NCBI GenBank assembly: GCA_013044085.1
Contig: JABEVI010000151.1
Location: 1-11,450, forward strand
Reading direction: 5' to 3'
Length of the DNA stretch: 11,450 nucleotides
Source: Steroidobacteraceae bacterium
GTDB taxonomy: Bacteria > Pseudomonadota > Gammaproteobacteria > Steroidobacterales > Steroidobacteraceae
Of the stretch, positions 1 through 6,126 are shown piece by piece; position 1 is the stretch's first letter, and the number at the start of each line of letters is the position of its first letter. A program made the position numbers and the translations under genes. The notes below the pieces were generated by a model. The model saw only the letters and a program-made list of their open reading frames with translations. It had not been told where the DNA came from and searched no databases.

Positions 1-189
1 CAGCGCGAGAATCGCACGCCCCGAACCGAACATCCTTTCCCAGAAGTGCGGGAATGGGCGTGAGCGTGCGCTCGCGTCGATCACGATGGTCTGATGCGCG
101 CGCGACGCGTCCGGCCGCCGTGGCGCCGCCGCCCCGGCGTTCACTGCGGCGAGCAGCAGGCAGAACAATATCCGATTTGCTGACGGCAT
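1..189 (-). CDS. N-terminal fragment of a secreted GH39-like glycoside hydrolase (runs off left edge)
   Basis: The minus strand reads ATG at 189 and stays open for 63 codons to base 1, so the gene continues outside the window. Residues 1-21 form a signal peptide: a short polar start (MPSANR), a hydrophobic core (ILFCLLLAAVNAGA) and small residues before a likely cleavage after AAA. The mature start contains 'HQTIVIDASARSRPFPHFWERMFGSGRA'-type sequence at residues 32-59. The block 'FPHFWE.MFGSGRA' is what I recall from the N-termini of GH39/beta-xylosidase-type proteins, where the catalytic TIM barrel follows. The catalytic residues lie outside the window, so activity cannot be judged. An exported enzyme acting on beta-xylosides or related sugars is the natural guess. 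No strong ribosome binding site precedes the ATG. The start was chosen because the signal peptide begins there. It is divergent from the ybiT-like gene, with an 82-bp spacer. Confidence 0.66.
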   Translation of the reverse strand, partial: MPSANRILFCLLLAAVNAGAAAPRRPDASRAHQTIVIDASARSRPFPHFWERMFGSGRAILAL

Positions 190-230
190 GGACCCGTCAA
201 ATTACCGCAAACACGGCTTCGGCGCTCGGG

Positions 231-236
231 TACAAT
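231..236 (+). promoter_or_regulatory. Candidate -10 box for the ybiT-like gene
   Basis: TACAAT matches five of six bases of the sigma70 -10 consensus and is followed by GCGG. It lies 36 bp before the ATG, so a transcript would have a leader of about 29 nt. No good -35 hexamer is present at 16-18 bp spacing. The assignment rests on the -10 alone. Confidence 0.35.
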
Positions 237-271
237 GCGGCCCCCCGCCGCCGGCCACCTCCTAGCGCAAA

Positions 272-1876
272 ATGCTCGCCACCGCCAATCTGACCATTCA
301 ATTCGGCGCGAAACCGCTGTTCGACCAGGTCAGCGTCAAGTTCGCCGATGGCAACCGCTATGGCCTGATCGGCGCGAACGGCTGCGGCAAGTCGACGTTG
401 ATGAAGATCCTCGGCGGTGACCTCGAGCCGAGCGCCGGCGACGTGATGTTGCAGACCGGCATGCGGCTCGGCAAGCTGAACCAGAACCAGTTCGGCTACG
501 AGGATGAGCGCGTCCTCGACGTCGTCATGCAGGGCCACCAGGAGATGTGGAATGCGATGCGCGAGCGCGACCGGATCTATGCCGATCCGGAATCGAGCGA
601 CGCGGATTACATGCGGGCCGCCGAGCTCGAGAGCACTTTCGCCGAGTATGGCGGCTACGACGCGGAGGCGCGCGCGAGCGGACTGCTGACGGCGGCCGGT
701 ATCGAGGCTGCCAAGCATGAGCGTCCGATGCGCGAGGTGGCGCCCGGCCTGAAATTGAGGGTGCTGCTCGCGCAGGCGCTGTTCTCGCGCCCCGACGTGC
801 TGCTGCTCGATGAGCCGACCAACAATCTGGACATCCATTCGATCAGCTGGCTCGAGCGCACGCTCAATGAGTACGATGCGACGATGATCATCATCAGCCA
901 CGACCGGCATTTCCTCAACGAGGTTTGCACGCACATCGCCGACCTCGACTTCCAGCGGCTGACGGTCTATCCGGGCAACTACGATGACTTCATGCTCGCC
1001 TCGATGCAGGCGCGCGAACGCGTCGAGTCGGCGAACGCGAAGGCCCGCGATCGCATCGCGGATTTGCAGGAGTTCGTGCGCCGCTTCTCGGCGAATGCCT
1101 CGAAGGCGCGACAGGCGACCTCGCGCAAACGCCAGCTCGAGAAGATCAAAATCGAGGAGATCCGGCCCTCCTCGCGGCAGAATCCCTACATCCGCTTCGA
1201 GCAGGGCAAGAAGTTGTACCGCTCGGCGGTCACCGTGGAGAATCTGAGTTTCGGGTATCCGGGTGCGGATGCGCAGGTGTTGCGCAACGTCTCGCTCGGC
1301 GTCGAGGCCGGTGAGCGCATCGCGATCATCGGCCCGAACGGCGCCGGCAAGACGACGCTGATGCGCTGCCTCGCCGGCGAGCTGCACCCGAGCTCGGGGC
1401 GGATCACCTGGGTCGAGAGCGCGAACCCGGGTTACATGCCGCAGGATCCGCAGGCCGAATTCGAGACCCCGATGAGCCTGTTCGACTGGATGTCCACGTG
1501 GAGCGGCAAGGCCGATGACGACCAGCTCGTGCGGGCGACGCTCGGCCGGCTGCTGTTTTCGGGCGAAGAGACCAAGAAGTCCATCAAGGTGCTCTCGGGC
1601 GGCGAGAAGGGCCGCATGATCTACGGCAAGTTGATGTTGACCAAGCCGAACGTGCTGCTGATGGACGAGCCGACGAATCACATGGACATGGAGACCATCG
1701 AGTCGCTACAGATGGGACTCGAGCGTTACCAGGGCACCTTGATCTTCGTCTCGCACGACCGGCAGTTCGTCGGCGCGCTGGCGACCCGCATCGTCGAACT
1801 GCACGCCGATGGCCGGTTGACCGACTTCCGCGGCAACTACGACGAATATCTGGAAAAGCTGGGGTCCGTGGCCTGA
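272..1876 (+). CDS. ybiT: ABC-F family ATPase, YbiT type
   Basis: This is a 534-residue soluble tandem ATPase, close to the length of E. coli YbiT (about 530). ABC-F proteins have no membrane domain; they bind the ribosomal E site and act on translation. NBD1 has Walker A GANGCGKST (residues 34-42), a degenerate signature 'VAPGLKLR' (156-163) where most ABC proteins have LSGGxxxR, Walker B LLLDEPTNNLD (177-187) and the H-loop 'IISHDRHF' (207-214). A charged linker (about 240-310) contains 'RFSANASKARQATSRKRQLEK', the P-site-tRNA interaction region. NBD2 has Walker A GPNGAGKTT (354-362), LSGGEKGR (441-448), Walker B LLMDEPTNHMD (462-472) and SHDRQF (494-499). The 'MLATANLTIQFGAKPLF' start and the GLK(L)R signature separate it from EttA and Uup. 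The ATG at 272 is where the first NBD begins in YbiT; no clear Shine-Dalgarno sequence is visible. It ends 25 bp from the convergent GNAT gene. Confidence 0.93.
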   Translation: MLATANLTIQFGAKPLFDQVSVKFADGNRYGLIGANGCGKSTLMKILGGDLEPSAGDVMLQTGMRLGKLNQNQFGYEDERVLDVVMQGHQEMWNAMRERDRIYADPESSDADYMRAAELESTFAEYGGYDAEARASGLLTAAGIEAAKHERPMREVAPGLKLRVLLAQALFSRPDVLLLDEPTNNLDIHSISWLERTLNEYDATMIIISHDRHFLNEVCTHIADLDFQRLTVYPGNYDDFMLASMQARERVESANAKARDRIADLQEFVRRFSANASKARQATSRKRQLEKIKIEEIRPSSRQNPYIRFEQGKKLYRSAVTVENLSFGYPGADAQVLRNVSLGVEAGERIAIIGPNGAGKTTLMRCLAGELHPSSGRITWVESANPGYMPQDPQAEFETPMSLFDWMSTWSGKADDDQLVRATLGRLLFSGEETKKSIKVLSGGEKGRMIYGKLMLTKPNVLLMDEPTNHMDMETIESLQMGLERYQGTLIFVSHDRQFVGALATRIVELHADGRLTDFRGNYDEYLEKLGSVA

Positions 1877-1901
1877 GACCGCCAGCTCGCCGGTGTGTCC
1901 G

Positions 1902-2312
1902 TCACTCGGAGCGGGGGATCAGCCAGCAGCTCGGGAAGTGGCGCAGGCCGATCTTCGGGTAGTAGCCTTCCGCGGCCGGTGCGGCGAGCAGGAACAGGGA
2001 GGTCTCGGGGCCGCAGGCGGCGTGCGTCTCGTCGATCAGGCGCTTGCCGATGCCGCGCCGCTGGTAGGCGAGATCGACCGCGAGATCCGATAGATAGCAG
2101 CAGTACGCGAAGTCGCTGATGGCGCGCGACACGCCGACCAGACGGCCGGCGTCGCGGGCGGTGGCGATGACGTCGGCGCCGCGCAGCATGCGCTCGAGCC
2201 GGGGCAAGTCCTCGACCGGGCGGCGTTCGCCGAGCGTCGAGGCGATGAGCACGGCGCGGAATTCCCCGGCCGACAGGGTCGGTTCGATCGCAAATTCGAT
2301 GGCAGCGGGCAT
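1902..2312 (-). CDS. GNAT-family N-acetyltransferase
   Basis: This is a 136-residue single-domain acetyltransferase. Residues 61-80 (VSRAISDFAYCCYLSDLAVD) form the central strand, followed by the acetyl-CoA pyrophosphate loop QRRGIGKRL at 84-92 (consensus Q/RxxGxG/A), which is diagnostic for the GNAT fold. The C-terminal 'AAEGYYPKIGLRHF' (113-126) is the usual Y-x-K-x-GF-like motif where the acceptor and CoA thiol meet. The substrate cannot be inferred; close relatives are annotated only as GNAT proteins acting on small amines or protein N-termini. I chose the ATG at 2312 because the domain starts there and leaves 61 bp to the divergent marC-like gene. A longer reading to 2441 would run into the marC-like coding sequence. 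No clear ribosome binding site is seen. Confidence 0.85.
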   Translation of the reverse strand: MPAAIEFAIEPTLSAGEFRAVLIASTLGERRPVEDLPRLERMLRGADVIATARDAGRLVGVSRAISDFAYCCYLSDLAVDLAYQRRGIGKRLIDETHAACGPETSLFLLAAPAAEGYYPKIGLRHFPSCWLIPRSE

Positions 2313-2373
2313 GGCGGCTAAACTTAATGCTTGTGCCGCCAATAAACAACGCCGCTGCGCGGGGGATCGGGAC

Positions 2374-3045
2374 ATGAAGACATTTCTGCTCGCGTTCACG
2401 GCGCTGCTCTCGATCGTCAATCCCCTCTCCGGTGCGTTCATTTTCTTCGGCGCGACCCTGGGGCTCGAGCAGCGGGTCCGGGCGCAGGTGTCCCGCTGGG
2501 TCGCGATCTACGCGTTCTCGATCGTCACGTTCTCGCTGTATGTGGGTGCCTACGTGCTCGGCTTCTTCGGTATCTCGATTCCGGTGCTGCGAGTCGCCGG
2601 CGGCATCGTCATTGCGATGTCCGGCTGGCGCATGCTGACCGAACCGGATGCGACCGAGCATCGGCGCAGCGAGACCCCGTACCCGCGCTCGGTCGATATT
2701 CCACCGAGCCGGCTGGCGTTCTATCCGCTGACGATGCCGCTGACCACCGGGCCCGGAACGATCTCGGTCGCGATCTCGCTGGGCGCGAGCCGGCCGGGCG
2801 GCTTCGATCTGCCCTTGTTGCTGTTTTTCGTCGAGACGCTGGCGGCGGTGATGTTGCTCACGCTGCTCATCTATCTGGCCTATCGCCACTCGGCACGGCT
2901 TGCCGAAATGATCGGTGCGACCGGCACGACGATCATCGTGCGCCTGTCCGCGTTCCTGCTGTTCTGCATCGGCATCCAGGTGCTCTGGAACGGTGCGGCC
3001 GCGCTGCTCGGCACGCTGCCGCTCGGCTCGGCGGGGCTTAACTGA
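2374..3045 (+). CDS. MarC family integral membrane protein
   Basis: This is a 223-residue inner-membrane protein, the usual MarC-family size. About six hydrophobic segments can be seen: 3-27, 42-64, 67-87, 116-137, 145-170 and 186-213. Two family landmarks are present: 'LSIVNPLSGAFIFFGATLG' (12-30) in the first segment and 'FYPLTMPLTTGPGTISVAI' (116-134) in the middle. The loop between segments 3 and 4 (90-112) is charged and probably cytoplasmic or periplasmic. MarC was once linked to multiple antibiotic resistance, but that link was not confirmed and the transport function is unknown. The ATG at 2374 follows a GGGGGATCGGGAC run that supplies a purine-rich ribosome site and starts at the first membrane helix. 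An upstream in-frame extension to 2119 would read antisense through the acetyltransferase and was rejected. The TGA is followed by the riboswitch region. Confidence 0.9.
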   Translation: MKTFLLAFTALLSIVNPLSGAFIFFGATLGLEQRVRAQVSRWVAIYAFSIVTFSLYVGAYVLGFFGISIPVLRVAGGIVIAMSGWRMLTEPDATEHRRSETPYPRSVDIPPSRLAFYPLTMPLTTGPGTISVAISLGASRPGGFDLPLLLFFVETLAAVMLLTLLIYLAYRHSARLAEMIGATGTTIIVRLSAFLLFCIGIQVLWNGAAALLGTLPLGSAGLN

Positions 3046-3086
3046 ACCCTAGCCTGAGCGGTGCCGGCGAGGCCGGGGCCGCGTTG

Positions 3087-3340
3087 ACCGGGGGGACGGT
3101 TCCGGAGCAGACTGTCGCCGCGTCCAGGAGTCCGTCCGCCATTGAGGCGGACGGGTGAAACGGGAAGCCGGTGAAGCCCCCACGGGGTCATTCCGGCGCT
3201 GCCCCCGCAACGGTCAGCGAGCCAAGCCGAGTCTTCGATGCCACTGCGCGGTTTGCGTGGGAAGGCGACCCGGCCGGGAGATCGTCCCACTCGCGAGCCC
3301 GTATACCGACCTGGTGCGCGGCAACGCGTGTTGCAACGGG
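3087..3340 (+). ncRNA. Cobalamin (B12) riboswitch
   Basis: This cis-acting RNA lies in the leader of the btuF-like gene. The conserved blocks occur in the right order: GGGAAGCCGGTGAAG (3162-3175), GCTGCCCCCGCAACGGT (3198-3214), the B12-box core GCCACTG (3240-3246), GTGGGAAGGCG (3257-3267) and GCGAGCCCG..ACC (3293-3307). The closing stem P1 can be drawn: 3093-3100 pairs with 3305-3312 (one A-A mismatch, one G-U), extended by 3087-3089 with 3313-3315. A perfect 9-bp hairpin (3132-3140 with 3146-3154) forms a peripheral arm. Downstream, a 5-bp GCAAC/GTTGC hairpin (3321-3334) is a candidate P13 or expression-platform element. No U-tract terminator follows, so control by hiding the ribosome site is more likely than transcription termination. 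Boundaries are approximate. Known function of the family: adenosylcobalamin or a related cobalamin binds and represses the downstream uptake genes. Confidence 0.93.
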
Positions 3341-3358
3341 CGTACGGCGGGTGCGCGC

Positions 3359-3363
3359 AGGGG
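3359..3363 (+). promoter_or_regulatory. Ribosome binding site of the btuF-like gene
   Basis: AGGGG lies 10 nt before the ATG at 3374 and is the only strong Shine-Dalgarno-like site downstream of the riboswitch aptamer. It is the probable element masked when cobalamin is bound, since C-rich segments (for example 3176-3181 and 3201-3206) are available upstream. The exact pairing was not computed. Confidence 0.55.
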
Positions 3364-3373
3364 TTCTTGGGAC

Positions 3374-4288
3374 ATGATCCACACTTCGAGGGCGTGTGAG
3401 CGTCTGCGACATTCGCCGCTGTTCGCCGCGCTCGTGTGCGCGGCGCTCGCCCATGCGCTGTGCGCGCCTCCGGCGGGCGCGGTGGTATTGCGCGATGACC
3501 TGAACCGCAGCGTCACGGTACCGACCGATCCACGGCGCATCATCACGCTGCTGCCGTCCTTGACCGAGACGGTCTGTGCCCTGGGTGCCTGCGATCGACT
3601 GGTCGCGGTCGGGCGCTTCGACGATTGGCCGCCGAGCGTCAAGCGCCTGCCGAAGGTCGGCGACCTGGACGAGGTGAACATCGAGCGCATCGTCGCCCTG
3701 AAACCGGACCTGGTGTTGCTGAGCACTTCGCAGCGCGTCGGCAAGCGATTGCAGCAACTCGGCGTCACCTCGTTTGCGATCGAAACGGACCGCTATGAAG
3801 ACATCGCCCGCACGGTCCGTATCGTCGGTGAGTTGCTCGGCGTGCCAAAGCGTGCCGCGGCGCTCAACGAGCGGATCCGCAAGGCCGTGAACGCGGTCGC
3901 CGTGGCGGCGCGGGCCGCCCGCCGCGGCGCACCCCCGACGGTCTATTTCGAGGTCGATCCGGCGCCCTACGCCGCCGGACCGGACTCCTATATCGGGGGA
4001 CTGCTCGCCAAACTCGGCGTGCGCAACATCGTCGCCGCGAAGCTGGGCGCGTTTCCGCTCTTGAACCCCGAATATGTCGTGCGGCGCAATCCGGATGTGA
4101 TCTTCGTCTCGCGCGCGCAGGCGCCGCAACTGGCCGAACGGCCGGGTTGGGCGCAGATGAAGGCGGTGCGCGAACATCATATCTGCGCGTTCTCCGAGCG
4201 CGTACGCGAAACGATCGTGCGCCCCGGACCGCGCGTTGCCGAGGGGCTGCGTGCGATGGCCGCCTGTCTTGCGCGGGTGGCACCGTGA
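3374..4288 (+). CDS. btuF: Periplasmic cobalamin-binding protein of an ABC importer (BtuF-like)
   Basis: This is a 304-residue substrate-binding protein with the helical-backbone metal-receptor fold shared by BtuF and FecB/FhuD proteins. Residues 1-36 are a long signal peptide, with hydrophobic core 'PLFAALVCAALAHALCAPPAGA'-like and probable cleavage after AGA. 'HALC' is a poor lipobox because Leu sits at -1, so a soluble periplasmic protein is favoured. Landmarks are 'RRIITLLPSLTETVCALG' (54-71), 'LVAVGRFDDWP' (76-86), 'LPKVGDLDEVNIERIVALKPDLVLL' (92-116) and the second-lobe stretch 'PTVYFEVDPAPYAAGPDSYIGGLLAKLGVRNI' (188-219). Glu65 in the PSLTET motif is in the place of the lobe residue that docks on permease arginines in BtuF. 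It is the first gene of the riboswitch-controlled operon, which is the strongest argument for a corrinoid substrate rather than a siderophore. The ATG at 3374 was chosen because of the AGGGG site and the signal peptide. Confidence 0.88.
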   Translation: MIHTSRACERLRHSPLFAALVCAALAHALCAPPAGAVVLRDDLNRSVTVPTDPRRIITLLPSLTETVCALGACDRLVAVGRFDDWPPSVKRLPKVGDLDEVNIERIVALKPDLVLLSTSQRVGKRLQQLGVTSFAIETDRYEDIARTVRIVGELLGVPKRAAALNERIRKAVNAVAVAARAARRGAPPTVYFEVDPAPYAAGPDSYIGGLLAKLGVRNIVAAKLGAFPLLNPEYVVRRNPDVIFVSRAQAPQLAERPGWAQMKAVREHHICAFSERVRETIVRPGPRVAEGLRAMAACLARVAP

Positions 4289-5307
4289 GTACGATGCGCC
4301 CGCCCGGCGCGGCGCGTGCGCGAATCGCCTGGTGGCTCACGATCTGTGTGGCGATCACGGTTGCGCTCACGCTTGGCGGCTTGCTGGTCGGCACGACCAG
4401 CATGCACACCTCGCTGCGTTGGATCCTGGCGCCGGGCGCGCAGTCCTCGATCGTCCTCTGGGACATTCGGCTGCCGCGCACGGTCGGCGCGTGGTTCGTC
4501 GGCGCCTTGCTGGGGCTGGCCGGTGCGATTGCGCAAGGCGTGTTCCGCAACCCGCTCGCCGAACCGTACTTGCTCGGCACCGCTTCGGGCGCGGCGCTCG
4601 GGGTGACGGTCGCGCTGTATGCGAGTGGCGCATCGGTCGGCGCGCTTGCCTGGGCGGCGCAACTGGGGCTGGCTGGCGCGGCCGTCGTCGGCGCCTGTGT
4701 GGCGATCGTGATCACGGTCGCGCTCGCGCGCGGTGTCCTGCAGACCTCGAACCTGCTTCTGTCGGGCATCGTGGTCGGCTTTTTGCTGAGCGCGGTCACC
4801 TCGCTGCTGCTGCTCACCAAACCGCAGATGTGGCGCACGATGCAGGTGTTCCTGCTCGGCAGCACGGGATACCTGAGCTGGTCATCGACGTCGATACTCG
4901 CCGCGGTGTTCCTGGTCTGCATCGTTCCCGCGGTGCTGTTGTCGCGCGGCCTCGATGCGCTGACGCTCGGGGAGGATACGGCGCGGTCCCTGGGGCTGTC
5001 CTTGCCGGTGCTGCGCCTCGCGATGCTCGGCATCGTCTGCCTGGCCACGGCCGCGGCGGTCGGCGAGGTCGGCATCGTCGGTTTCGTCGGACTGGTTGCG
5101 CCGCACCTGGTCCGCGAAACGCTCACCGTCAACCATCGGCATCTGCTGATCGCCTCACCGCTGTGCGGCGGGGCGCTGCTGCAGGCGGCGGATCTCGTCA
5201 GTCGCTGGATCATTCATCCGGCCGAATTGCCGGTCGGCGCGGTCACCGCCTGTATCGGCGGCGCCTACCTTGCCTTGCTACTGTGGCGGCGAACCCGCGA
5301 TGCCTGA
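4285..5307 (+). CDS. btuC: FecCD/BtuC-type permease of the cobalamin ABC importer
   Basis: This is a 340-residue polytopic inner-membrane protein with about ten hydrophobic segments, starting near residues 16-35 and ending near 315-335, the FecCD family architecture. Family blocks are 'LWDIRLPRTVGAWFVGALLGLAGAIAQG' (58-85), 'RNPLAEPYLLGTASGAALG' (88-106) and 'GEVGIVGFVGLVAPHLVR' (260-277). The last of these forms the cytoplasmic coupling loop that meets the ATPase. 'LTLGEDTARSLGL' (226-238) is also typical. The GTG at 4285 overlaps the upstream TGA (GTGA), giving a 4-nt overlap and probable translational coupling. An ATG three codons later (4294) is the alternative start. Two copies of this protein with two copies of the ATPase would form the BtuC2D2 transporter. 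The cobalamin assignment comes from the riboswitch and the gene order; sequence alone cannot exclude a haem or siderophore substrate. Confidence 0.88.
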   Translation: MSTMRPPGAARARIAWWLTICVAITVALTLGGLLVGTTSMHTSLRWILAPGAQSSIVLWDIRLPRTVGAWFVGALLGLAGAIAQGVFRNPLAEPYLLGTASGAALGVTVALYASGASVGALAWAAQLGLAGAAVVGACVAIVITVALARGVLQTSNLLLSGIVVGFLLSAVTSLLLLTKPQMWRTMQVFLLGSTGYLSWSSTSILAAVFLVCIVPAVLLSRGLDALTLGEDTARSLGLSLPVLRLAMLGIVCLATAAAVGEVGIVGFVGLVAPHLVRETLTVNHRHLLIASPLCGGALLQAADLVSRWIIHPAELPVGAVTACIGGAYLALLLWRRTRDA

Positions 5308-6112
5308 GCTGGTCACGAGCCCCTCCGAGAACCCCGTCGCGCTTGCCTGTCGCGAACTGGTGGTCGGTTACGGGGCGCACAACGTCCTCGATGGGGTGTC
5401 GCTCGAGATACAGACGGGCTGCTGGACCGCGATCGTCGGCCCGAACGGCAGCGGCAAATCCACGCTGCTGCGGGCGCTCGCCGGCCTGCAGGCCATCCGC
5501 GGCGGAACGGTGTGGCTGCAAGGGCGCCGGCTCGGGGCCTGGCCGCGGCGCGAGCGGGCGCGCCGTCTCGGCTGGCTTGCGCAGAGCGCGACGGCAACGG
5601 ATTTGACCGCGGCTGAGGTCGTTGCACTCGGCCGCTTCGCACACGGCGGCTGGCTCGCGCACCGCGATGTCGATGACGACGCAGCCATCGAGCGGGCGAT
5701 GCGTGCGACCGGATCGCTGCGCTGGGCGGCGCGACGCGTCTCGACACTGTCCGGCGGCGAACGCCAGCGGGTGCATCTGGCGCGTGTGCTCGCCGTCGAG
5801 GCCGCGGTGCTGCTGCTCGATGAGCCGACGACGCACCTGGATCCGCCGCATCAGGAGGACGTGGCCCGCCTGTTGCGACTGCAGGCGCATGGTTGCGGGG
5901 TGGCCGTGCTGAGCGCGATCCACGACCTGTCGCTTGCCTTGACCGCGGACCGCCTGGTCGTGCTTGGCGAGCACGGGCTCGTCGGCCACGGCTCGGTGCG
6001 CGAGGCGTTGCGCGAGGACTGGCTGTCGCTCGCGTTTCGCACGCGAGTCGACGTGGTCGAGCACGACGGCGTGCACCTGTGGCGGCCGGCCGTCGCAGCG
6101 CTGCCGCCCTGA
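5300..6112 (+). CDS. btuD: ATPase of the cobalamin ABC importer (BtuD-like)
   Basis: This 270-residue ATPase has all ABC motifs: Walker A GPNGSGKST (47-55), Q-loop Gln95 in 'GWLAQSAT', signature LSGGERQR (150-157), Walker B VLLLDEPT (170-177) with D-loop 'THLDPP' (178-183) and the switch His208 in 'SAIHDLSLA'. Length and layout fit the FecE/BtuD branch, which ends with a short domain after the H-loop ('EALREDWLSLAFRTRVDVVEHDG', 235-257). The ATG at 5300 sits inside the end of the permease gene (8-nt overlap), consistent with coupled translation. A further upstream ATG at 5270 would lengthen the overlap to 38 nt and adds no conserved sequence. It is the last gene of the operon: its stop lies 9 bp from the stop of the convergent mttB-like gene, inside a short inverted repeat. 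Confidence 0.9.
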   Translation: MPELVTSPSENPVALACRELVVGYGAHNVLDGVSLEIQTGCWTAIVGPNGSGKSTLLRALAGLQAIRGGTVWLQGRRLGAWPRRERARRLGWLAQSATATDLTAAEVVALGRFAHGGWLAHRDVDDDAAIERAMRATGSLRWAARRVSTLSGGERQRVHLARVLAVEAAVLLLDEPTTHLDPPHQEDVARLLRLQAHGCGVAVLSAIHDLSLALTADRLVVLGEHGLVGHGSVREALREDWLSLAFRTRVDVVEHDGVHLWRPAVAALPP

Positions 6113-6126
6113 GCGCCTTTCTCAGG
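6108..6126. terminator. Short inverted repeat between convergent stop codons; possible bidirectional terminator
   Basis: CCTGAG (6108-6113) and CTCAGG (6121-6126) are perfect inverted copies around a 7-nt loop. Each arm contains one stop codon: TGA of the btuD-like gene at 6110-6112, and TCA (TGA on the minus strand) of the mttB-like gene at 6122-6124. The stem is only 6 bp and has no U-run on either side, so intrinsic termination would be weak. It may be a coincidence of two TGA codons in similar context. Confidence 0.3.

Noticed and set aside
54..293. 79-codon plus-strand open frame at the left end
   Set aside because: Arg/Pro-rich with no features, overlapping the minus-strand signal-peptide gene and the ybiT-like start.
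197..1681. 494-codon open frame antisense to the ybiT-like gene
   Set aside because: It lies opposite a gene with full ABC-F motifs. The translation is Arg/His/Leu-rich with no recognisable domain, as expected from GC-rich third-position bias.
1877..1901. Possible terminator between the ybiT-like and GNAT genes
   Set aside because: Only a 4-bp ACCG/CGGT stem and no U-run.
2313..2373. Weak promoter pair TTGTTT / TAAGTT with 17-bp spacing on the minus strand before the GNAT gene
   Set aside because: Only about half the bases match consensus and it would give an almost leaderless transcript; too weak to list.
3864..5213. Long minus-strand open frame opposite btuF/btuC
   Set aside because: Low-complexity Arg/Ser/Pro/Ala translation, opposite two well-supported genes; a shadow frame.
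4236..5606. 456-codon plus-strand open frame in another frame across btuC and btuD
   Set aside because: The translation is Arg/Gly/Ala-rich without motifs, while the competing frames contain FecCD and ABC signatures.
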